Below, in pieces: positions 35,377-44,005 of a stretch of 64,000 bases of DNA (the stretch's first letter is position 1; each line of letters starts with the position of its first letter). The DNA is taken from contig NZ_CP102453.1 of assembly GCF_024661895.1 (NCBI RefSeq), positions 992,001 through 1,056,000 of the forward strand, given 5' to 3'. This stretch comes from Fundicoccus culcitae (GTDB lineage: Bacteria > Bacillota > Bacilli > Lactobacillales > Aerococcaceae). The notes beneath the pieces were generated by a model, which saw only the letters and a list, made by a program, of their open reading frames with translations, did not search any database and had not been told where the DNA came from. Position numbers and translations under genes: made by a program.

Positions 35377-36603
35377 TTATTCTGCGCTAACACCACTTAG
35401 GATATCAGCTGATGAACGTAATGGTTCGATTTCTTCCCAAGTTGTTTCACCAGAAATACGTGATAAGTTCATTTCTTGTGTTCCTAAACGTTGGCCGTTA
35501 GAGAAGTCAATCACACCACCAAATGGATTTTTAACTGGTTCAGATTCCATTGCATCGATGTAACCATCCCAAGTTAATTCTTGGCCTTCCATACGTCTTA
35601 AACCTTCAGTGAAGAAGTGAGCCGCAATCCAACCAGTCATAGCATAAACGTTGTTATCATAATCATCGACAATCCATTCGTTCATTAAGGCTAAGTTTGT
35701 TTGTGCTTCTTCACTGGTTAAATCAACCCAACCATTTCCGTAAACTTCAAAGTTGCCTTCGATATCGCCCCATACTTGCGAAGCAATTGAAGCATCCACG
35801 TTTACATAAGTTGTGATAACATCGGATGTGTTACCTTGAGCCGCTAAAGCTTTAACGATGGTTGGGAATGTTTGTTGAATAGCTGCACCAATAATAAAGT
35901 CTACATCTTCTTGTAAAACAGATGTGACAGCCGCACTCACGTCAGTTGCACCTGCTGCAACTTGTTCAGCCACTAATTCAATACCTAATTCTTCCGCTTT
36001 TTGAGTTGCTCCAGCTAACATATCGTTACCAGCATCATCTGTTGTATAAATAATACCGATTTTAGTTGCATCAAAGTTACCGACAGCACGCGAAACCATC
36101 ATTTCACCTTCAGTGATGTAGATAGGTTGGACTGGCATAATAACACGGTCTGCACCTTCAGCAGGGTTAGCATACAATTGTCCAATACCTGTTGCAAAGT
36201 AAACTGCAGGGATACCATAAGCTTTAATATCATTAATGGTTGCAGCGACAACTGGTGTACCGAAGTGACCCACTAGAGCAAAAATTTCTTCATCTTCAAC
36301 TAATGTTTGTAAAGCTGCTTTACCTTTAGCCGGATCAAACTCATCATCAATGTGAACGAATTGAATTTCACGTCCATCAACGCCACCTTCAGTGTTCACC
36401 ATATCGAAATAAGCCATAATACCATTATTAAATGGATCCCCAACTGGTGCGTAAGCGCCAGAAATCGCAGCTGAGTTACCTACTTTAATGGATGTATCGT
36501 CAAAACCTTGATTAGCACTAACTGATACCGTCGCACCTAAAACTGAACTAAGAGTTAAAGCCGCTGTTGCAACAACAAGTTGAATTTTTTTAAATTTTTT
36601 CAT
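35377..36603 (-). CDS. LIV-type ABC transporter substrate-binding protein without lipobox
   Basis: 408 residues. Signal peptide 1-31 (cleavage near VSVSAN), then a type I periplasmic-binding fold of the Leu/Ile/Val family (KVGNSAAISGAYAPVG, LVEDEEIFALVGHFG, IIYTTDDAGNDM). Relatives bind branched-chain amino acids, but also aromatic acids, short-chain amides or carboxylates. The catabolic neighbours suggest a carboxylate. No lipobox cysteine is present, unlike typical Gram-positive homologues. Confidence 0.85.
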   Translation of the reverse strand: MKKFKKIQLVVATAALTLSSVLGATVSVSANQGFDDTSIKVGNSAAISGAYAPVGDPFNNGIMAYFDMVNTEGGVDGREIQFVHIDDEFDPAKGKAALQTLVEDEEIFALVGHFGTPVVAATINDIKAYGIPAVYFATGIGQLYANPAEGADRVIMPVQPIYITEGEMMVSRAVGNFDATKIGIIYTTDDAGNDMLAGATQKAEELGIELVAEQVAAGATDVSAAVTSVLQEDVDFIIGAAIQQTFPTIVKALAAQGNTSDVITTYVNVDASIASQVWGDIEGNFEVYGNGWVDLTSEEAQTNLALMNEWIVDDYDNNVYAMTGWIAAHFFTEGLRRMEGQELTWDGYIDAMESEPVKNPFGGVIDFSNGQRLGTQEMNLSRISGETTWEEIEPLRSSADILSGVSAE

Positions 36604-36622
36604 TAAGAAATTCCTCCAAATT

Positions 36623-37348
36623 TTATTTTGTTTTTCCTAAATAGGATTCAATCAAAGTACTATCATTTAATAAAACGTCACTAGTACCTTCATTACTAAT
36701 TCGACCAACTTCTAAAACATAAGCATAATCAGCAATTTTCAATGTTTGAACCGCATTTTGCTCTACAATTAAAACGGTTGTCCCTTGCTTAGCAATATCA
36801 CTAATGATTTCTAAAATATTCTTAACAATGATTGGTGCCAATCCTAGTGACGGCTCATCAAGTAGCAATAACTTAGGATTATTCATTAAGGCTCTACCAA
36901 TCGCTAACATCTGTTGTTCTCCACCTGACAAAGTAACGGCCGGTTGACTTAAGCGCTCCTCCAATCTAGGGAAAAAGGAAAAGACTTTCTCTAGATTTTC
37001 GTTGACAACATCTTTACTCTTTATAACATACCCCCCAATGAGTAAATTTTCTTTAACAGTCAAATCAGGAAAAATCTGTCTTCCCTCAGGTGACTGGCTG
37101 ATACCTAAACGCGTTATTTTTTCAGGAGCTAATTTAGTGATGTCAGTGCCATCAAAATAAATCTTCCCCTTAGACGACGGTGTAACCCCTGAAATGGTGC
37201 TTAACAAACTTGTTTTACCGGCACCATTAGCACCGATTAAAGCCACAATGGTCCCTTCTTTAACTTCCATCGAAATTCCTTTAACAGCTCGAATGGGTCC
37301 ATAGCTGACTTCAAGATCTTCAATCCGTAATAATGCATCTTGTCCCAT
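36623..37348 (-). CDS. livF: LIV-type ABC transporter ATPase (LivF)
   Basis: 241 residues. Walker A GANGAGKTSL, Q-loop SQSPEGRQIFPDLTV (typical LivF), signature LSGGEQQMLAIGRAL, Walker B LLLLDEPSLGLAP. The start overlaps the livG stop (TAATG). It forms the ATPase pair with LivG. Confidence 0.9.
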   Translation of the reverse strand: MGQDALLRIEDLEVSYGPIRAVKGISMEVKEGTIVALIGANGAGKTSLLSTISGVTPSSKGKIYFDGTDITKLAPEKITRLGISQSPEGRQIFPDLTVKENLLIGGYVIKSKDVVNENLEKVFSFFPRLEERLSQPAVTLSGGEQQMLAIGRALMNNPKLLLLDEPSLGLAPIIVKNILEIISDIAKQGTTVLIVEQNAVQTLKIADYAYVLEVGRISNEGTSDVLLNDSTLIESYLGKTK

Positions 37349-38130
37349 TAACTATCTACCCCCAAATATGCTGATTGAACTTCTTCATTATTTTGAATAT
37401 CTTTAGGTGATCCAATCGTTAATAAACGGCCAAAGTTAATGGCACAAATACGATCACAAATACCCATAACCAGTCCCATATCATGTTCAATAAGCAAAAT
37501 AGTTAAATCATATTGCTTTCTAATATCGACAATCAACTGGGCAAACTCTTCTGTTTCACGGTCGTTTAAACCAGCTGCCGGTTCATCTAAAATAATTAAT
37601 TTCGGATTACTCATTAAGGCACGAGCAAACTCGACTTTTTTACGAATACCGTATGACTGCGAACCAACTGGTGAATCTTTCAAATGTAATAGACCAAATT
37701 GATCAAGAATACCTTCCGCTTTTTCGATATTATCAGCTTCTTCTTGAAGCACTTTTTTGGTTGGAAAAATTTGTTGCAGCAGATTAGATTTATATTCCTT
37801 ATGCGCTCCAATCAAGACATTCTCCAAAATCGTTAATTCGCGAACTACTTCCACATTTTGAAAAGTACGCACAATACCATATTTAATAACATCGTGCACT
37901 TTTAAGTCCATTAAATTTATGGTTTCTGAACCATTTCTAAATATCGCTTCACCTGAATCGGGTTTATAAAACTGCGTAATACAGTTAAAAACCGTCGTCT
38001 TGCCAGCCCCATTCGGTCCAATTAAACCATAAATTTCACCTTCATTAATTTCAAAAGTTAAATCATCAACCGCTTTGAGTCCCCCAAAAGAAATGGACAA
38101 ATTATTAACTGATAAGATAGCATTACTCAT
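37348..38130 (-). CDS. livG: LIV-type ABC transporter ATPase (LivG)
   Basis: 260 residues. Walker A GPNGAGKTTVFN, LivG-type insertion region, RTFQNVEVVREL, signature SYGIRKKVEFARAL (LSGG replaced by QSYG, common in LivG), Walker B LIILDEPAAGLN. ATG 38130 follows GAGGTGG; the longer frame to 38181 is not used. It overlaps livM by 8 bases. Confidence 0.9.
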   Translation of the reverse strand: MSNAILSVNNLSISFGGLKAVDDLTFEINEGEIYGLIGPNGAGKTTVFNCITQFYKPDSGEAIFRNGSETINLMDLKVHDVIKYGIVRTFQNVEVVRELTILENVLIGAHKEYKSNLLQQIFPTKKVLQEEADNIEKAEGILDQFGLLHLKDSPVGSQSYGIRKKVEFARALMSNPKLIILDEPAAGLNDRETEEFAQLIVDIRKQYDLTILLIEHDMGLVMGICDRICAINFGRLLTIGSPKDIQNNEEVQSAYLGVDS

Positions 38131-39133
38131 TCTCTGCCACCTCTTTCTTAGTGATGCGGTTATACCAATTTCTAACATCATATTTTAAATGCGCAATCCC
38201 ATTTGGATAGTAAAGGACAAACAAAATAATCAGTACACCTTTAATAACCGGTGACATCGACGCAAATATTGGGATAGGTTTTAAGACGATTTCGGTTAAA
38301 CCATAAATAATAAAAGCACCAACTAGCGTTCCTCTAATAGAGCGGAATCCGCCAATAACAATAATTGCCAAGATATCGAGGGACAAGTTCAAGGTCCAAG
38401 TCGTTGGATAAGAAATTCCAATATAATGAACGTATAGAACCCCTGCCACCGAAGCAAACATCGTTGCTAAACCAAAGGCAATTAAACGATATTTAAATAA
38501 GTTAACACCCATCGCTTGAGCTGAAGATTCTGACCCACGCATCGCATTTAAAGCACGACCAATATGGCCTTTCGTCACGTTATACATAATAATAAACATA
38601 ATAATCATGACAATAACGATAAAATAATACATGCCCCGACGCGTCAATTGATCCCCAATTAAAAACTGTGGAAAGCCAGCTAAAGCACCCGACGTTGCAT
38701 TCGTAAATTCAGGGACATTTAAAAAGATCTCACGAAATATCTCTGAAACCACCAAGGTCGCAATCCCTAAATAAATACCTTCGAATTTCAAAGATAGAAC
38801 CCCTACCAAAACACCTAATAAGGTCGGCACAGCCACTGCCACAATTAAAGCGACTTCAAACGTCAACCCTAAATTCTCAGTAATATAAGCGGATGTATAA
38901 GCAGCTAACCCCATAAAACCAGCCGTACCCAGCGACAGCAAACCACCATAACCAAGTAAAATATTCAAGCCTAAAGCAGCAATTGTATAAATTAAGGTCG
39001 TTCCAATAATCGTTACATGTCCTGCCCGCAAAATACCCATATCATTCAATGTTGGAACAAGCATAAAGAGAAGGCCTAAAATAATATATTCAAAATACTT
39101 ACGTCTATCTTTTGATAAAATACTATTCATCAT
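38123..39133 (-). CDS. livM: LIV-type ABC transporter permease (LivM)
   Basis: 336 residues with about nine transmembrane helices. LivM-type core GYGGLLSLGTAGFMGLAAY and permease loop RGSESSAQAMGVNLFKYRLI. It overlaps the livH stop codon (TAATGATG). Confidence 0.9.
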   Translation of the reverse strand: MMNSILSKDRRKYFEYIILGLLFMLVPTLNDMGILRAGHVTIIGTTLIYTIAALGLNILLGYGGLLSLGTAGFMGLAAYTSAYITENLGLTFEVALIVAVAVPTLLGVLVGVLSLKFEGIYLGIATLVVSEIFREIFLNVPEFTNATSGALAGFPQFLIGDQLTRRGMYYFIVIVMIIMFIIMYNVTKGHIGRALNAMRGSESSAQAMGVNLFKYRLIAFGLATMFASVAGVLYVHYIGISYPTTWTLNLSLDILAIIVIGGFRSIRGTLVGAFIIYGLTEIVLKPIPIFASMSPVIKGVLIILFVLYYPNGIAHLKYDVRNWYNRITKKEVAENE

Positions 39134-40014
39134 TACACCTTCTTCACACGTTTTTTGCCAAATAAACCATAAGGTTTAAAATACATAACTAACAATAACA
39201 AAGCATAAATAACCGGCTTACCCCAAACCGTTCCAAGCGGCATATACACTTGATAAAGATTCAAAGCAATTGAAATTAAATAGGAAGCAATGACCGCACC
39301 ATAAAACGTATTAAATCCACCTAAAACCGTCGCAAGAAAGGCAGTAATTTGAATATCATTCATAAATACGAGCGACACACTTGAATAAGGCGCTGTCATA
39401 ACTCCACTCATCAAAGATAAAACACCAGCCACAGCCCAAGATAACATGGTAATATTTTTACTAGGTACCCCCATCATACGGGCTACTTTTTCATTTGAAG
39501 CCGTTGTACGAATCGCTAAACCTAATTTTGTCTTTTGAATAATAGCAAATAATCCAAGCATAATAGCCGCAGCTAAAAAGATATTAAATAAAGCATTATA
39601 TGAAATTGAAGCACCTAGAATCGTCATTGATCCTTGAGGGATAAAACGCGGCATATTTAAGTTATATACCCCAAAAATCATCGGCGCTAAACCTAATAAT
39701 ATCGACGAAATACCTAACGTAATAATTTGTTTCCCAATCGGGTTCGCACTACTAGCACGACGCATAATTAACACGTCGATTAAAACCCCAATAATCACCG
39801 CTGTAATGATCCCTACTAATAAGGCAGGCACTAGTCCCATTCCACGATCATGGATAAGTTTAGCAACCGTATAAGTTGAAAACATCCCAATCGTGGCTTG
39901 CGCAAAGTTTGTCGCATAGGAGGTTCGATAAACTAAAATAATCCCTAATGCAGCCAGAGCATACATACTTCCGTACTCAATACTCCTTAAAACAACACCT
40001 ACTAAATCACTCAT
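39133..40014 (-). CDS. livH: LIV-type ABC transporter permease (LivH)
   Basis: 293 residues with about eight transmembrane helices. SMYALAALGIILVYRTSYAT and FAQATIG match the LivH N-terminus, and the loop TASNEKVARMMGVPSKNI is present. The ATG at 40014 overlaps the KAS III-like gene by 8 bases; the longer frame to 40092 would overlap it by 86. Confidence 0.9.
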   Translation of the reverse strand: MSDLVGVVLRSIEYGSMYALAALGIILVYRTSYATNFAQATIGMFSTYTVAKLIHDRGMGLVPALLVGIITAVIIGVLIDVLIMRRASSANPIGKQIITLGISSILLGLAPMIFGVYNLNMPRFIPQGSMTILGASISYNALFNIFLAAAIMLGLFAIIQKTKLGLAIRTTASNEKVARMMGVPSKNITMLSWAVAGVLSLMSGVMTAPYSSVSLVFMNDIQITAFLATVLGGFNTFYGAVIASYLISIALNLYQVYMPLGTVWGKPVIYALLLLVMYFKPYGLFGKKRVKKV

Positions 40015-41032
40015 GATACGGCCCCCATTTAATGACATTAGCTGCCCAAGCATAACCAATTCCAGCAGCAATGGTACAAACAACGGAGCCATCTTGAATC
40101 TTACCTTGCTCTAAACCTAATTGCATTGAAATCATTTGATCGATTTGCCCAACATGACCATAGTCTTCCAAGTAGACACTTTGATCTTCGGTCAAGTTCA
40201 AGCGATTCAACATATCTAAATGACCTGAACGTTTAATATGTAAGATATTTAAGTAATCAATATCATCACGAGTTAAGTCACTCTTTGCTAATGCTTCATC
40301 AATACATAGCATCCAATTGTCCATTGATTTCGTATTCAACATTGCCTTTAGTTCAGGCGCATTCATTAATTTCAATGAATGATAAGCTTCTTCGACATTA
40401 TCTTTAGTGGCAGGCTGATTAATACCACCAATTTCAACACCGGCATAATGGGCAACAGAACCATCACTAATAATTTTAGAGCCTAATAAAACATTTTTCC
40501 CAGCATTTTTTTGCAGAATAAAAGCGCCGCCACCTGCACTTAAGTCAAAGAACATGGACGAATCTTTTTCCGTATAATCAATTAAATCACCATTACGATA
40601 TCCACCAGCAATTAAGACGGTTTCAATATCATCACTACCTAAAATCATATCTTTCGCCATTTTCATTGCCGAAATAGTTGTTGAGCATCGATTTTGAACA
40701 TCAATCCCCCAGGCGTTATTCGCTCCAATATAATCTTGGACGACCATTGCAGACGTAGTTAATGGATGCTCTTTCCACTCATCACTAATACACAAAATAA
40801 CATCAATATCATCCGCTGAAATCCCAGCATCTTCAATCGCTTTTTGAGCTGCCCAAGCACCCATAATTTGCGTACCCTCTTTTTGAGTCGCTTCGTATTT
40901 TTGATTGATTCCTAATTTTTCTTTAACCGCTTCAGGTGACCAAACTCCGCCTGTACGTTCCGAAATTTCAACGTTTGAAACGGTATTTTCGGGTAAATAG
41001 ACACCAATCCCAATTAATCCAACATGTGCCAT
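40007..41032 (-). CDS. KAS III (FabH)-like condensing enzyme with altered triad
   Basis: 341 residues of the thiolase-fold 3-oxoacyl-ACP synthase III family. It has GIGVYLPENTVSN at the N-terminus, active-site Cys in VQNRCSTTISAMKMA (about Cys113) and His in ILHIKRSGHLDML. The third catalytic position is unusual: FabH has YGNTSAA, here the segment reads YGHVGQID, so the Asn is His. It is embedded in a catabolic/transport operon and not with fatty-acid genes. Acyl transfer or retro-Claisen cleavage is more likely than fatty-acid initiation (inference). Start ATG 41032 follows GGAGGAAG. Confidence 0.8.
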   Translation of the reverse strand: MAHVGLIGIGVYLPENTVSNVEISERTGGVWSPEAVKEKLGINQKYEATQKEGTQIMGAWAAQKAIEDAGISADDIDVILCISDEWKEHPLTTSAMVVQDYIGANNAWGIDVQNRCSTTISAMKMAKDMILGSDDIETVLIAGGYRNGDLIDYTEKDSSMFFDLSAGGGAFILQKNAGKNVLLGSKIISDGSVAHYAGVEIGGINQPATKDNVEEAYHSLKLMNAPELKAMLNTKSMDNWMLCIDEALAKSDLTRDDIDYLNILHIKRSGHLDMLNRLNLTEDQSVYLEDYGHVGQIDQMISMQLGLEQGKIQDGSVVCTIAAGIGYAWAANVIKWGPYHE

Positions 41033-41033
41033 T

Positions 41034-41933
41034 CTATCTTCCTCCATCAATTAATAACTTTACTAAACCATCCATATCATCTTGGACAATCGCATGTCCT
41101 GCCCCTTCAAAAACATGAAGCGTTGCTTGATCCCCAAACACGGTTTTCATTAACTCTGCCTCACTCACAGGGACAACCAAATCCTTTTCACCATGAATAA
41201 TAAATACCTCTGCTTTAATCCCATGAACGTGTCCAGACCCTTCAGCCACCCCATTGGATTCATCCGTAATATTGAAATGAACTAAACTGTAATCAATATC
41301 TACCAGATTTCTTTGTTTCAAAATTTCAGTCAAATACTGATTATATTCATCCTCTTCTGGCTGCGTCTGAGTGTAAATACTGTAATTCCAAATCGTTCTC
41401 ATAGCTTCTGTATCATTATCTTCATACAACTTCAATACAGGTAAAACTTGAACTGGATCTTGCGCTATCTCCTCTTTTGTTGTTAAACGCTCTGTAAGGA
41501 TCGGTTGAAATTGGCTATCTTTCTTAAACATAGGATATCCTTTTGGACCTACCGAACTTAATAGATAGACTTTTTTCACGCGCTCAGGTATCAAGTATGC
41601 CAATTCTAAAGCAATCCCTCCACCCGTTGACCATCCTAATACATCAAATGTCTCTAAGTTCATCGCATCGACAAGTTCAAGTACGTCTTCTGCAAACTCC
41701 AATAGACTACTATGTTCACGATTATAACTACTATCACCAAACCCTGGTAAATCTAACGCTACTAAATGATAATTGGATGATAAACGCTCCATTAATGTTT
41801 GAAAATGAATCGACGAACTCATATTCCCATGAATAAGTAACAAGGTTGGCAAGCCAGTTCCTTCATTCAATTGTCTATAAGTTATTTTCTCACCATTTTC
41901 TAATCCGATTATATTGACTTCCAAATTTATCAT
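41034..41933 (-). CDS. Alpha/beta hydrolase of the acyl-CoA operon (first)
   Basis: 299 residues. LLIHGNMSSS (oxyanion), nucleophile GWSTGGG (Ser about 109), acid HGEKDLVVP and His GAGHAIV are present. ATG 41933 follows AAAAGGAGTGG. It is the first gene of the 12-gene run. The segments between nucleophile and acid carry a cap domain. It may cleave the product of the KAS III-like enzyme or an ester precursor. Confidence 0.8.
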   Translation of the reverse strand: MINLEVNIIGLENGEKITYRQLNEGTGLPTLLLIHGNMSSSIHFQTLMERLSSNYHLVALDLPGFGDSSYNREHSSLLEFAEDVLELVDAMNLETFDVLGWSTGGGIALELAYLIPERVKKVYLLSSVGPKGYPMFKKDSQFQPILTERLTTKEEIAQDPVQVLPVLKLYEDNDTEAMRTIWNYSIYTQTQPEEDEYNQYLTEILKQRNLVDIDYSLVHFNITDESNGVAEGSGHVHGIKAEVFIIHGEKDLVVPVSEAELMKTVFGDQATLHVFEGAGHAIVQDDMDGLVKLLIDGGR

Positions 41934-42013
41934 AATAACCACTCCTTTTCTATAACTGAGCATCAATTCACGTGAACGTTATTACACCTAAATAATAACA
42001 CATTCTGACAACA

Positions 42014-42031
42014 TTTCAAGCGCTTCCATAA
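42014..42031 (-). promoter_or_regulatory. Putative cre (CcpA) site upstream of the acyl-CoA operon
   Basis: On the minus strand ATGGAAGCGCTTGAA is close to the cre consensus WTGNAANCGNWNNCW (one mismatch). It sits directly upstream of a TTGTCA that may be a -35 box. Catabolite control of this operon would fit, but is inference. Confidence 0.45.
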
Positions 42032-42439
42032 AAATAGTTTTTCCTCCTATTTTCTTTTTTCAATAAAATCCAAATTACCCAAATTTTATTTTTATTATTT
42101 GTGAATTCGTTCTCAATCCATTTTTATTAATTCGTGCTAACGTTTGCGTCTACTCCATGTATTCTCAATTTTTTCCTGTAAACGATTTAAATTGATGATT
42201 AATAAATTTTATGGCTTGTGAAATTTACACAATGATTTTCCTTCCTTTTTTTGATAGCGTTTTTCAAAAAATTATTTTTTTATTCGTCTTTTTTGAAGGC
42301 GTTTTTCCTTATTTCGAATCCAATTGGAAAGGATAATAAAATAGATCAGTCTTTAAATCGGAACTGATACTTTCCACTTAAGCGATTAGGTCGATTGAAG
42401 TAGCTAATGGCCTATCAGTCAGTTCGCTATGTGGTATGT

Positions 42440-42490
42440 AGGAAGTGTAGGTAAGTAGGAAGTGAAGAACTGTCATTTCTCACTTACGAA
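42440..42490. repeat. Hairpin-forming border motif
   Basis: GTAAGTAGGAAGTGA and TCATTTCTCACTTAC form a stem of about 15 pairs with G-U wobbles. Near-identical copies lie at 42929-42965 and 43336-43377. The stretch 42032-42439 is AT-rich with no gene or array. Confidence 0.75.
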
Positions 42491-42684
42491 GGACCGGGTG
42501 ATTTAAACTACAGTATTGTGGAAGATAAAATATTGTTTATTGTTGGTTGAGTTAGTGTATCACTTCTCCAGCAATTAAATATTGCGGCGGGGTTAATATA
42601 ACCCCTTGTCAAAAACCAAAGTAAACCTAAGTTGAAGAACTTATCTTCTTCCATTTGACGGGTTATCTTTAATTGACGGGTTTA

Positions 42685-42965
42685 TTGTCATGTAGAAAAA
42701 TCTGAGTGACAATGGGACGGTTTATTGTCATGGGAGAAAATCTGAGTGACAATGAGGCGGTTTAATGTCATGAGAGAAAATCTGAGTGACAATGAGACGG
42801 CTTATTGTCATGGGAGAAAATCTGAGTGACAATGAGAGGGTTTATTGTCATGGGAGAAAATCTGAGTGACAATGAGGCGGTTTAATGTCATGAGGGAAAA
42901 TCTGAGTGACAATGAGAGGGTTTATTGTAAGTGGGAAGTGAAGAACCGTCATTTCTCACTTTCGT
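42685..42965. repeat. 40-bp palindromic repeat array, TTGTCAT family
   Basis: Six units start at 42685, 42725, 42765, 42805, 42845 and 42885 (period 40). Stem halves are TTGTCA and TGACAA around GGGAGAAAATCTGAG. The seventh unit is cut after TTATTGT and fused to the border hairpin GTAAGTGGGAAGTGA. A single further unit is at about 43268-43300. Confidence 0.9.
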
Positions 42966-43560
42966 GGGCGCACACATATTGGAGCAGTTGTTGTGAGCGT
43001 GAAACTAAGTGGGAATGTGTGATCATTAAATAAACGACAAATTAGGCTATTCGGTCATGAATTTAGGTATTTGGTGACTGATTAGCTTTATTTAAAGCTC
43101 GCTCACTTCCCGCTTACCTCCCAACCGCCAGAGAGAAGTCTGAGAGGCGGATGGCCAGAGGGAAGCCTGAGTGGCGGTTGGCCTTTACAAACCGCCAGAG
43201 GGAAGCCTGAGTGGCGGATGGAATAAAAAAAGCGACTTGTTAATTTGACGGTCTTTCACTTCCCGCTTACGTTTATTGTCATGGGGAGAAATCTGAGTGA
43301 CAATGGGACGGTCTGTCACCTCCCACTTACAGTGTAGGAAGTAAGTGAGAAGCGAAGAACCGTCATTTCTCATTTACGTAGGCGCACACATATTCGGGCA
43401 GTTGTTGTGTGCGTGAAACTAAACAGGAAATGTGTGACCTTTAATAAACGACAAATTAGGCTATTCGGTCATGAAATTAGGTATTGGGTGACCGATTAGC
43501 TTTATTTAACGTTCGCTCACTTCCCGCTTATGTAGGAACAGGTTGATTATGGATACAGCA
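42966..43560. repeat. Mosaic of GCGCACACA, CGGTCA, CCGCCAGAG and TTGTCAT hairpin units
   Basis: Two reversed GCGCACACATATT...GTTGTGAGCG units (42966, 43381), two CGGTCATGAA units (43048, 43467) and three CCGCCAGAG...CTGAGTGGCGG units (43125, 43152, 43192; the last two 40 apart, the first shortened to 27). Border motifs lie at 43101-43117, 43250-43270, 43336-43377 and 43515-43531. Confidence 0.75.
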
Positions 43561-43587
43561 TCGCGTTAAACAGCATATTCTCAATTT

Positions 43588-43752
43588 GATGGCGAAGTCC
43601 TTATTCCTCTTCGCCACCAATTAAATTAGATGGCGAAGCTCATATATCTCCTCGCCACCAATTAAATTTGATGGCGAAGTCCTTATTCCTCCTCGCCACC
43701 AATCAAATTTGATGGCGAAGCTCTTATTCCTCCTCGCCACCAATTAAAATTA
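43588..43752. repeat. 41-bp palindromic repeat array, GATGGCGAAG family
   Basis: Four units start at 43588, 43629, 43670 and 43711 (period exactly 41). Stem halves are TGGCGA and TCGCCA; CACCAATTAAATT links units. Confidence 0.9.
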
Positions 43753-43814
43753 TCCTTATTTGATGGACCAATCTTAGGTTGACGGTCGACGGTCACTAGT
43801 CACATTTGCTGACT

Positions 43815-43925
43815 AAGTGGAACGAATTCAGTGAGAATATCCCACTTAACCAACTAAGTGGAACGAACTCACTCAGAATATTCCACATAACCGACTAAGT
43901 GGAACGAACTCACACAGTATTTTTT
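43815..43925. repeat. 41-bp palindromic repeat array, GTGGAA family
   Basis: Units at 43817, 43858 and 43899 (period 41), the last truncated where the lacI terminator begins. Stem halves are GTGGAA and TTCCAC (first unit TCCCAC). Confidence 0.85.
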
Positions 43926-43939
43926 GTAAAAACAAACAA

Positions 43940-43988
43940 AAACCCCTCAAGTAAAGGGTGCTTGTGGCACGACTTACTTAAGGGGTGG
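43940..43988 (-). terminator. lacI-family gene terminator
   Basis: On the minus strand CCCCTTAAGTAA...TTACTTGAGGGG is followed by TTTTTGTTTG. An AATAAATATC copy lies between it and the stop codon. Confidence 0.8.
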
Positions 43989-44005
43989 GTGGCAGTGATA
44001 TTTAT

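Noticed and set aside
42032-42439. Cryptic gene in the AT-rich stretch upstream of the acyl-CoA operon
   Set aside because: No open frame with a ribosome binding site on either strand; only AT-rich sequence and some CGTTTT-like strings resembling weak cre half-sites.
43185-43373. 62-codon minus-strand frame
   Set aside because: It spans hairpin units and a border motif; no ribosome binding site and no family similarity.
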